From positions 1-7,907 of the forward strand of contig JAEZNC010000155.1 in NCBI GenBank assembly GCA_023441905.1: a DNA stretch of 7,907 nucleotides, in the 5' to 3' direction. Shown here in pieces: positions 1 to 4,998 of this stretch. The DNA comes from Bacillota bacterium (GTDB lineage: Bacteria; Bacillota; Clostridia; Christensenellales; SZUA-584). The notes under the pieces are model-generated. The model was given only the letters and a program-made list of their open reading frames with translations, had not been told where the DNA came from and did not search any database. Position numbers and translations under genes: made by a program. Positions within the stretch are counted from its first letter, which is position 1. Each line of letters begins with the position of its first letter.

Positions 1-126
1 CACTCTTCAACGCCCCTTACCGGCTCCATACCTTACAATATCGTGCCTCAAACCGGGGATCCAACCCTGCTGTAGCGGATTGCAGGTTCAGGGCACCGCT
101 AGCTCCCCGTCTGGCACGGCAAACTT
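1..126 (-). ncRNA. ffs: Large bacterial SRP RNA, 5' (Alu-domain) part, truncated by window edge
   Basis: This is the RNA scaffold of the signal recognition particle, which with Ffh targets nascent membrane and secreted proteins to the membrane. Read on the minus strand, the sequence closely matches, from memory, the start of the Bacillus subtilis scRNA: GCCGUGCC (113-120), UAGCGGUGCCCUGAACCUGC (82-101) and AAUCCGCUACAGCAGGG (65-81). Expected pairing can be traced: GUGCC (113-117) with GGCAC (43-47), and CGGGGA (104-109) with UCCCCG (54-59). The end near position 1 (GGCGUUGAAGAGUG) resembles the segment before the conserved GGUCCUGCGCAAC stretch. The S domain with the GGAAG-type tetraloop that binds Ffh lies off the left edge, so only about 45% of the usual ~270 nt is present. 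The 5' end at ~126 is inferred from the promoter; the conserved part begins at 120. It lies just downstream of purA on the same strand. Confidence 0.93.
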
Positions 127-133
127 ATAATCT

Positions 134-163
134 ATTATTTTTTAATTCCGGCTCCCTATTCAA
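134..163 (-). promoter_or_regulatory. Probable promoter of the SRP RNA
   Basis: On the minus strand a -35 TTGAAT (158-163) and a -10 AATAAT (134-139) are 18 bp apart, placing the start near 126-127, a few bases before the conserved 5' end of the SRP RNA. The -35 overlaps the last sense and stop codons of purA. An alternative -10, TATAAG (124-129), would start inside the conserved RNA and fits less well. This is pattern-based only. Confidence 0.5.
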
Positions 164-1439
164 AATATTTATGCCGGACGATGCATTCGCTGCGTTCGGG
201 ACCCACGCCGATCATACCCACAGGCGCGCCCGTTTCGGCTTCAATAAACTCAATATACTCTTTGGCGGCCTGCGGCAGCTCATCATAGCTTCTGATGTGT
301 GAAATATCGCTGCTCCAACCCTCAAATTCACGATATATGGGCTTTGCCTTGGCGATGTCGTCGAGCGACGCCGGATAATCCTTGGTGATCTTTCCGTCAA
401 TGTCGTATGCGGTACACACCTTAACCTTGTCAAAGCCGCCGAGCGTATCCATTCTTGAGAGCGCGATCGACGTGATACCGCTCACGCGCACCGAGAAGCC
501 CACAATCACAAGATCGAGCCAGCCGCAGCGTCGGGGACGTCCCGTCGTCGCGCCGTATTCGTGGCCCTTCTCGCGTATCGCTTCGCCGGTCTCGTCATTA
601 AGCTCGGTCACAAACGGCCCTTTGCCTACGCGCGTGGTATACGATTTCACCACGCCGACCACCTCGTTTAACGCCGCGGGCGGAAGCCCGGTGCCCACGC
701 TCACACCGCCCGAAATGGGGTGCGACGAGGTCACGAACGGATATGTACCAAAATCGATATCGAGCAGCATGCCCTGCGCGCCTTCAAAAAGCATCTTGCT
801 CTTTTTCGCGTAAAGGCCGTGGCACAGGCTCACCGTATCACAGATATACGGCTTTAATTTTACCCGGTACCCAAGAAACTCTTTCAATATCTCATCGTAG
901 CTGAGCGGTTCCTTGCCAAATATCTTAGTGATGATCTCATTTTTCTCGTCCATCACCTTACGCAGCTTCTCCGCGAAGGAGTCGGACAGTAAATCGCACA
1001 TGCGAAGGCCAATGCGTGCCGCTTTATCCGTATAGCACGGGCCGATACCGCGTTTGGTGGTTCCAATCTGCGCATCACCCGCATTTTCTTCGGCCAAACC
1101 GTCGAGCAGCTTGTGATACGGCATCACCATGTGGGCCCTGTCGGAAATCTTCAGGTTCTGAAGCGAGAGACCCTGTTGCTTGAGCATCTCCATTTCCTCA
1201 ATCAGCGCGCCCGGATCGATCACCACACCGTTGCCGATAACGCAAAGCTTGCCTTCATATAAAGAACCGGCAGGTATCAGATGAAGCGTGTATTTCACAT
1301 CATCAACGATAATCGTATGGCCGGCGTTGTTACCGCCCTGATAACGGACCACCACATCGGCTCCGTTTGCCAGATAATCGACAAAACGCCCTTTGCCTTC
1401 GTCTCCCCACTGCGCGCCAAATACTGAAATGCCCGGCAT
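156..1439 (-). CDS. purA: Adenylosuccinate synthetase
   Basis: The 427-residue protein joins IMP and aspartate using GTP to give adenylosuccinate, the first committed step from IMP to AMP, in the cytosol. Full-length for the bacterial family (~425-430). Visible motifs: the GTP-binding loop GAQWGDEGKG at 8-17 with catalytic Asp13, GGNNAGHT at 35-42 with catalytic His41 (the same numbers as in the E. coli enzyme), IGTTKRGIGPCY at 125-136 (usually ...GPAY), QGMLLDIDFGTYPFVTSS at 222-239, the substrate loop GATTGRPRRCGW at 296-307, and GVGPERSE at 411-418 near the guanine site. The ATG at 1437-1439 is preceded by AGGAG at a 7-nt gap. It has its own likely promoter (1510-1538) with a hairpin in the leader, and SRP RNA follows on the same strand 30 bp after the stop codon. 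No key residue is missing. Confidence 0.98.
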   Translation of the reverse strand: MPGISVFGAQWGDEGKGRFVDYLANGADVVVRYQGGNNAGHTIIVDDVKYTLHLIPAGSLYEGKLCVIGNGVVIDPGALIEEMEMLKQQGLSLQNLKISDRAHMVMPYHKLLDGLAEENAGDAQIGTTKRGIGPCYTDKAARIGLRMCDLLSDSFAEKLRKVMDEKNEIITKIFGKEPLSYDEILKEFLGYRVKLKPYICDTVSLCHGLYAKKSKMLFEGAQGMLLDIDFGTYPFVTSSHPISGGVSVGTGLPPAALNEVVGVVKSYTTRVGKGPFVTELNDETGEAIREKGHEYGATTGRPRRCGWLDLVIVGFSVRVSGITSIALSRMDTLGGFDKVKVCTAYDIDGKITKDYPASLDDIAKAKPIYREFEGWSSDISHIRSYDELPQAAKEYIEFIEAETGAPVGMIGVGPERSECIVRHKYFE

Positions 1440-1460
1440 TGTTTAACTCCTGAATCAAAA

Positions 1461-1497
1461 AAAGATGATAAAAGCGGGGTCTATCGCATCCCCGCTT
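1461..1497 (-). terminator. Hairpin with U-rich tail: terminator of the MltG-like gene or purA leader attenuator
   Basis: A perfect 8-bp stem, AAGCGGGG (1472-1479) with CCCCGCTT (1490-1497), closes a 10-nt loop. On the minus strand it is followed by TTATCATCTTTTTTT, a T-rich though interrupted tail. It sits downstream of the MltG-like gene and would terminate that transcript. It is also downstream of the likely purA promoter, so the purA mRNA would begin with the same hairpin; an attenuator role is therefore possible. Confidence 0.6.
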
Positions 1498-1509
1498 AAG
1501 TCCTACGCT

Positions 1510-1538
1510 ATCGTATCAAAAAATATGTTCTGCGTCAA
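1510..1538 (-). promoter_or_regulatory. Probable purA promoter
   Basis: Minus-strand -35 TTGACG (1533-1538) and -10 TACGAT (1510-1515) are separated by exactly 17 bp. Predicted start is near 1503, giving a ~63-nt leader that begins a few bases before the 1472-1497 hairpin. The -35 matches consensus at five of six positions, the -10 at four of six. The -10 is part of an imperfect palindrome, TACGATAGCGTA (1504-1515). Confidence 0.5.
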
Positions 1539-1589
1539 CTGTCTGCTTATCTTTATTAAGGCGTTTTCTATATATTGGCTGAGTAATGC

Positions 1590-2537
1590 TCAGTTTGCAC
1601 CGAAAAAATAGCTTCGCTTGTCCACAATGTCGTATTTGCCGATGTCAAACGTATCCACAAACATCTGTTTGCTGACCGCCGCTTTTTCTTTAAACGTGCC
1701 ATAGTCAGAAAACACCTGCATGGTCGCGGGCGCATAGTCATAAAAGAAAAAGTACAGGCTGCTGTCCACAGAACTGCCTATGCCCGCAGAAAGGCTCGCG
1801 TCGTCCACGGCGCATATCGGTCCCGGCGGCAGGCCTTTATGTGTGTACGTGTTGTATTCGCTCTGAACTTTGATATCGTCGCTCGTTAAATACGGGCGGC
1901 TGTACCCAAGCGCATACTCAACGGTTGCGCAGCATTGCAGTTTGTCGCCGCTATCCAGACGGTTCAGCAGCACCGCCGCGGCCTCCGCTTGAAACTCATC
2001 GCTCAGGCATTCCCAATCCACAATCGACGCAAGTGCGAGCCGCTCCGGGGCACTCAAGTCGTTCGTGTCGCCGCAGGCCGCAACGAGGCCGTCGTAGCGC
2101 TGCTCTGCACCGATGACCCACAGCGTGATAAATTCCTCCAGCGTTTGATCCGTCACGTCGTAGCGTCCCGGCACGATGATGCCTTCCATACGGCGAAAGC
2201 CCGATAGTTTATCGTTGATGAGGCGGCTCTGCGCGGCAGACAGCGCGTCTTTTGCCGCGTCCTGCGTGACTGAGAACACGCTGCACAGCTGCGGAATGAT
2301 GTCGCGCTCGAGCGTATCGCCGCCGCGCACCGTGATGGTGCCTTTCACAGGAACGGGCGTGGCTTCGGGCAGCGGTGTCGGCGTCTGCACCGACTTTGCA
2401 GACGGCTGAACAGTCATCTCAGGCTGGGATTCAGCCGGTTGCGTGGGAACAACAGACGATTCATTTTCTGTGACCGTGCAGGCGCACAATACAAGCAATA
2501 CACAGATGATCCATATGAAGAGGATCCCTTTTCTCAT
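1590..2537 (-). CDS. Lipoprotein of the MltG/YceG endolytic transglycosylase family
   Basis: The 315-residue protein probably cleaves or trims peptidoglycan glycan strands at the outer face of the membrane, as MltG does for newly made strands. Residues 1-20 are a lipoprotein signal with lipobox LCAC (Cys20), followed by a Pro/Thr/Ser-rich linker (21-65). Residues 66-130 fit the small N-terminal domain of MltG. The catalytic domain shows LASIVDWE (169-176; family LASIVEKE), AAVLLNRL (187-194), LQCCATVEYAL (200-210; family LQSDPTVxYAL) and the signature YNTYTHKGLPPGPI (228-241), then LYFFF and VFSDYG. Glu176, the residue I take as catalytic by alignment, is kept, but the Asp of LQSDPTV is Cys203 and the usual His before FS is Gln274/Val275. 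Typical MltG has a transmembrane anchor, so a lipid-anchored form is unusual. The ATG at 2535-2537 has an AAGGAAA site about 7 nt away. A divergent or specialised paralogue is possible. Confidence 0.85.
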   Translation of the reverse strand: MRKGILFIWIICVLLVLCACTVTENESSVVPTQPAESQPEMTVQPSAKSVQTPTPLPEATPVPVKGTITVRGGDTLERDIIPQLCSVFSVTQDAAKDALSAAQSRLINDKLSGFRRMEGIIVPGRYDVTDQTLEEFITLWVIGAEQRYDGLVAACGDTNDLSAPERLALASIVDWECLSDEFQAEAAAVLLNRLDSGDKLQCCATVEYALGYSRPYLTSDDIKVQSEYNTYTHKGLPPGPICAVDDASLSAGIGSSVDSSLYFFFYDYAPATMQVFSDYGTFKEKAAVSKQMFVDTFDIGKYDIVDKRSYFFGAN

Positions 2538-2563
2538 GGCTGTTTCCTTCCTGCTTTTTGGCC

Positions 2564-2593
2564 ATTATAGCATGTTCCTATCCGTTCACTCAA
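2564..2593 (-). promoter_or_regulatory. Promoter of the MltG-like gene (extended -10)
   Basis: Minus-strand TGCTATAAT (2564-2572) is a consensus -10 with the TGn extension; a -35-like TTGAGT (2588-2593) lies 18 bp upstream. Predicted start is near 2557, with a ~19-nt leader holding the ribosome binding site. A 13-bp stretch around it (2561-2573) is identical to the promoter at 6807-6819. Confidence 0.7.
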
Positions 2594-2607
2594 TGGCATG
2601 ATTTATG

Positions 2608-2616
2608 TGATATACT
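2608..2616 (+). promoter_or_regulatory. Possible extended -10 promoter of the WYL regulator
   Basis: TGATATACT is a TGn-extended -10 (TATACT at 2611-2616) with no good -35. Transcription would begin near 2623, only ~11 nt before the start codon at 2634, so the mRNA leader would be little more than the ribosome binding site. It is divergent from, and within 45 bp of, the promoter of the MltG-like gene, so a regulator bound here could affect both. Confidence 0.4.
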
Positions 2617-2633
2617 GTCAGCGGGGTGACAAT

Positions 2634-3548
2634 ATGAAAATTGACAGGCTGATTGCGATCATCACGCTTTTGCTTCGGGAAGAGAAAATCACGGCGCCCG
2701 AACTCGCGCGCCGGTTTGAAGTGTCGCGGCGCACGATCACCCGGGATATCGATGATATATGCCGCGCCGGAATCCCCCTGGTCACGGCGCAGGGCTATGG
2801 CGGTGGCATCTCGATTATCAAAGGCTATAGGCTCGATAAAACGGTGCTGACACACGACGAATGGCAGATGCTGTTCGCGGGGTTTAAGGGAATGAGCAGC
2901 GTGTCGGGCGCAGCTGTGATTAAGCCGCTTTTTGAAAAACTGTTTCACAGGGACAGCGTGGCGGACGACTGTTTTATCATCGATCTCGCGTCATTCGGCC
3001 GGCCTGCGCTGTCACAAAAGATCGATCAGCTCAAAGCAGCCATTTCTTTGCGGCACCTCATCTGCTTTCGGTACGACTCAGGCAAGGGCGAATCCAGCCG
3101 TTTGATTGAGCCGTATTATATCGTGTTTAAATGGTCGTCGTGGTATGTGTTCGGATACTGCCGCACCAAACAAGATTTTCGGCTGTTCAAGCTCAGCAGG
3201 CTTTGGAACCTGAAGGATACGCAGGAAGCGTTTGTTCCCCGCGCGGTGCCGCCGGAAAAACTCCATTTCGACGATCATCTGTCACAAGTCAATGCTCATT
3301 TAAAAGCCGTGTTCGCCGCAAGCGAAAGGTACCGGTTGACCGACGAATACGGCGTGGGCTGCTGCACGGCGCTGGAGAGCGGCGACTTGTTGTTCGAGCG
3401 TGATTTTACCAGCTATGACAACATGCGCGAGTGGATACTGAGCTTTGGGAGCAGGGTAACCGTTTTGGAACCGGCTGCACTCAGAGCGGATATCATCAGC
3501 GAAGCGGAAAAAATTCTCGCGGTTTACGATACAAACAAGACATACTGA
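2634..3548 (+). CDS. WYL-domain transcriptional regulator (YafY/DeoR-like HTH)
   Basis: This is a 304-residue cytosolic DNA-binding regulator. Residues 2-45 form an HTH_11-type winged helix with recognition-helix sequence SRRTITRDI (31-39). Residues ~138-195 are a WYL domain: WYV (170-172, in place of WYL) and DFRLFKLSR (181-189), the conserved Arg-rich strand thought to bind a ligand. Residues ~205-297 are a WCX-type C-terminal extension containing FGSRVTVLEP (271-280). This three-part layout and the length are normal for the family. I chose the ATG at 2634 because GGGGTG lies 6 nt upstream; an in-frame ATG at 2598 would add 12 residues encoded by the likely promoter. It precedes a VOC gene on the same strand with no terminator between them, and is divergent from the MltG-like gene; either could be its target, as could its own promoter. 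The ligand cannot be told. Confidence 0.93.
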   Translation: MKIDRLIAIITLLLREEKITAPELARRFEVSRRTITRDIDDICRAGIPLVTAQGYGGGISIIKGYRLDKTVLTHDEWQMLFAGFKGMSSVSGAAVIKPLFEKLFHRDSVADDCFIIDLASFGRPALSQKIDQLKAAISLRHLICFRYDSGKGESSRLIEPYYIVFKWSSWYVFGYCRTKQDFRLFKLSRLWNLKDTQEAFVPRAVPPEKLHFDDHLSQVNAHLKAVFAASERYRLTDEYGVGCCTALESGDLLFERDFTSYDNMREWILSFGSRVTVLEPAALRADIISEAEKILAVYDTNKTY

Positions 3549-3561
3549 TGTCCTGTTCCTT

Positions 3562-3589
3562 TTGTTATTCTATGGCTATCGATTATAAA
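3562..3589 (+). promoter_or_regulatory. Possible promoter of the VOC gene
   Basis: TTGTTA (3562-3567) and TATAAA (3584-3589) are separated by 16 bp in the 59-bp gap after the WYL gene. Predicted start is near 3596, which would leave a leader of about 12 nt that just includes the AAGGAG site, so it is uncertain. Read-through from the WYL gene is an alternative, since no terminator lies between. Confidence 0.35.
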
Positions 3590-3607
3590 TAAAAAGGAGT
3601 AAAAAGC

Positions 3608-4000
3608 ATGTTAACCTTTGACGCTGTGGGATTGTTTGTGAACGATATGGACAAAATGGTGACTTTCTACCGCGATGTGATGGACATGCGCACGGATTGG
3701 CAGGGCGCGCCCAACGCCGAACTGTATTCGGGCACCATGCGCATGATCATGTACAGCCGTGACGATTTTGAAACGATGACAGCCAAATCATATACCTATC
3801 CGTCGGGTATCAACGGCACGATTGAACTGTCTTTTGGGCTGCCCTCATTCTCGGATGTGGACAGGGAGTATGCGCGGCTCGTTGCGGCAGGCGCAGTGCC
3901 GGTTTTCCCGCCCACCGACGAACCGTGGGGACAGCGCACGAGCTATGTGGCTGACCCGGATGGGAATCTGATTGAAATCTCGTCGTTTAATCAAGGCTGA
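3608..4000 (+). CDS. VOC-superfamily (glyoxalase/bleomycin-resistance fold) protein
   Basis: The 130-residue protein is a typical single-chain VOC unit of two beta-alpha-beta-beta-beta modules. Module one covers ~1-55, with VGLFVNDMDKMVTFYRDVM at 7-25. Module two covers ~70-127, with IELSFGL (72-78), the helix SDVDREYARLVAAGA (82-96), and the closing strand YVADPDGNLIEI (113-124). Glu73 and Glu123 occupy places that bind metal in glyoxalases and dioxygenases, but the first-strand His common in those enzymes (DHVGL) is Ala6, so a metal enzyme is uncertain; ligand binding or resistance by sequestration is possible. The ATG has AAGGAG about 8 nt upstream. It is directly downstream of the WYL regulator, which probably controls it. 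The substrate is unknown. Confidence 0.88.
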   Translation: MLTFDAVGLFVNDMDKMVTFYRDVMDMRTDWQGAPNAELYSGTMRMIMYSRDDFETMTAKSYTYPSGINGTIELSFGLPSFSDVDREYARLVAAGAVPVFPPTDEPWGQRTSYVADPDGNLIEISSFNQG

Positions 4001-4055
4001 ACAGGAATAGAATTCATTTTGCTATCTGCAGTTCATCATTTAAAGAACCGATTTA

Positions 4056-4100
4056 GTCATGCGTTCCACTGCAAAGTGAAAGCGAAGTGACAATGACGCA
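4056..4100. repeat. Short imperfect palindrome, probably a decayed intergenic repeat
   Basis: GTCAT (4056-4060) and ATGAC (4093-4097), plus TGCGT (4060-4064) and ACGCA (4096-4100), bracket an inner hairpin CACT-GCAA-AGTG (4067-4078). Its left side, GCGTTCCACTGCAAAG (4061-4076), matches GCATTCCACTTCATAG (4265-4280) in the neighbouring large palindrome at 13 of 16 positions, so the two may share an origin. Confidence 0.45.
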
Positions 4101-4136
4101 ATCATCATGCGCACCACAATTTACAAAGAGGGATAC

Positions 4137-4164
4137 AAAAAACAGCGGCGCAGAAGGCCGCTGT
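4137..4164 (-). terminator. Intrinsic terminator of the ccdA-thioredoxin operon
   Basis: On the minus strand a perfect 8-bp stem, ACAGCGGC (4157-4164) with GCCGCTGT (4142-4149), and a 7-nt loop are followed by six T residues (4137-4142 complement). It is the first clear terminator after the thioredoxin lipoprotein gene, about 218 nt past its stop, in the left arm of the 232-bp palindrome. Confidence 0.8.
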
Positions 4165-4331
4165 CAGGCTGCTGACAAAGTAGCAAATGTCATTTCGATC
4201 GAGCGTAAGCGATCGACTACGCAGTGGACTGAAATCCCATGTTTAAAGCGTTTTAACATGGGATGCATTCCACTTCATAGTCACGTCGCTTCGCTCCTCA
4301 GCATGACAGGTAGGGGTTGTTCATCAAGATG

Positions 4332-4360
4332 ACAGCGGTGCTGATGGCCCGCTGTTTCTT
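4332..4360 (+). terminator. Intrinsic terminator of the VOC transcript
   Basis: On the plus strand ACAGCGG (4332-4338) pairs with CCGCTGT (4349-4355) around a 10-nt loop and is followed by TTTCTT. It is the mirror copy of the minus-strand terminator at 4137-4164 and lies 332 nt after the VOC stop codon. The weaker T tract makes it a less certain terminator than its mirror copy. Confidence 0.65.
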
Positions 4361-4381
4361 GTATGAAATCGAATTGGAAGC

Positions 4382-4984
4382 TCAGCGCTCACCGGCCGCG
4401 ATTTTCTGCATCGTCTGGTTGATCAAATCATTTTCCATCACCCCGACAACACCGTAGACGATATGTCCCTCGCCATCGAACATAATCTGGCTCGGAAACG
4501 CGTTGATACCGAAATCGGAAACGATATGCGCTTCGGGATCGAGCAGCACGGTCAGATTATTGTAGCCCAAATCCTTATACCATTTTGTAAAGTCTTCAGC
4601 GTTCATCTCTCCGCTGAAACCCGGCATCACCACGCTGAGCACCGCAAAGTCTTCAGCCTCAACCGCCAGCTCATCAAGGCTCCCGAGCGATGTCATGCAG
4701 ACGCCGCACCACGATGCCCACACACGCAAATACACGGGTTTACCGCGGTAGTCCGAAAGCTTATGCACATTTCCGTCAATATCGGTGAACTCGAACTCAT
4801 AAACGATATCCTCAATGGACGAACTCTCCTCCGTCGCTTGCGCTGTCGCGTCCGTGCTCTGCTCTGTCGGCAAAGGCGCAGGCGTGCTCTTAGCTGACGG
4901 TGTTGACGGCGCATTGGTGCTGCCGCACGCGGCCAGCGACAGAACAAGCAAAACGGCTGTCATTGCTGTTAAAATTTTTTTCAT
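4382..4984 (-). CDS. Thioredoxin-like lipoprotein (TlpA/ResA type)
   Basis: The 200-residue protein is probably an extracytoplasmic thiol-disulphide oxidoreductase held on the outer membrane face by lipid. The signal peptide ends at lipobox LAAC (Cys20), followed by a Ser/Thr/Pro/Ala-rich linker (21-57). The thioredoxin fold (~60-198) has the AhpC/TSA-like opening YEFEFTDIDGNVHKLSDYRG (62-81), active site WCGVC (92-96; Cys93 and Cys96) and the cis-proline at NAFPSQ (Pro164). CGVC replaces the more common C-[GE]-P-C, which should alter redox potential. Its start codon is 14 bp after ccdA, with AAAGGAG directly after the ccdA stop, so the two are surely one operon; CcdA would pass electrons from cytosolic thioredoxin to it. 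Partners could be methionine sulphoxide reductase, as for the pneumococcal Etrx proteins, or other envelope thiol proteins. No cytochrome c or msr gene is in view. Confidence 0.92.
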   Translation of the reverse strand: MKKILTAMTAVLLVLSLAACGSTNAPSTPSAKSTPAPLPTEQSTDATAQATEESSSIEDIVYEFEFTDIDGNVHKLSDYRGKPVYLRVWASWCGVCMTSLGSLDELAVEAEDFAVLSVVMPGFSGEMNAEDFTKWYKDLGYNNLTVLLDPEAHIVSDFGINAFPSQIMFDGEGHIVYGVVGVMENDLINQTMQKIAAGER

Positions 4985-4998
4985 CTATATCACTCCTT

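Larger units (their letters stand above)
4133..4364. repeat. 232-bp concentric inverted repeat, MITE-like, with a terminator in each arm
   Basis: Three pairs of complementary segments share one centre (~4248.5). The outer pair is ATACAAAAAACAGCGG (4133-4148) with CCGCTGTTTCTTGTAT (4349-4364), 15 of 16 pairs. The middle pair is TGTCAT (4188-4193) with ATGACA (4303-4308), continuing with gaps through GAGCG-AAGCGA-like and AGTGGA-like blocks. The inner pair is ATCCCATGTT (4234-4243) with AACATGGGAT (4255-4264), perfect. The inner arms resemble, from memory, TGTCATTCTGAGGAGCGAAG-type intergenic repeats scattered in many Firmicutes. No open frame suggests a transposase, so it would be non-autonomous. 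A TA lies just inside each end (4134-4135, 4362-4363), compatible with but not proof of TA-targeted insertion. Confidence 0.75.
4001..4381. other. Non-coding spacer between convergent genes
   Basis: This 381-bp spacer separates the VOC gene (plus) and the thioredoxin lipoprotein gene (minus). It holds a short decayed repeat (4056-4100), a 232-bp concentric inverted repeat (4133-4364) and two opposite intrinsic terminators within that. I see no plausible gene; an open frame at 4087-4332 is a by-product of the repeat. Positions 4001-4055 hold nothing I recognise. Confidence 0.8.

Noticed and set aside
382..813. 143-codon plus-strand open frame opposite purA
   Set aside because: It is fully antisense to a strongly conserved enzyme gene, has no domain signal, and reflects codon structure on the other strand.
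1579..1593. Perfect short palindrome CTGAGTAATGCTCAG overlapping the stop of the MltG-like gene
   Set aside because: The stem is only 5 bp and has no T tract on either strand, so it is not a terminator; chance is likely.
2598..2633. Upstream in-frame ATG for the WYL regulator
   Set aside because: It would add 12 residues encoded by the likely promoter; the ATG at 2634 has a good ribosome binding site and gives the normal family N-terminus.
4087..4332. 81-codon open frame on the plus strand in the intergenic repeat region
   Set aside because: It lies mostly within the palindromic element, has no ribosome binding site, and its translation has no recognisable domain; repeats of this kind often leave short open frames.
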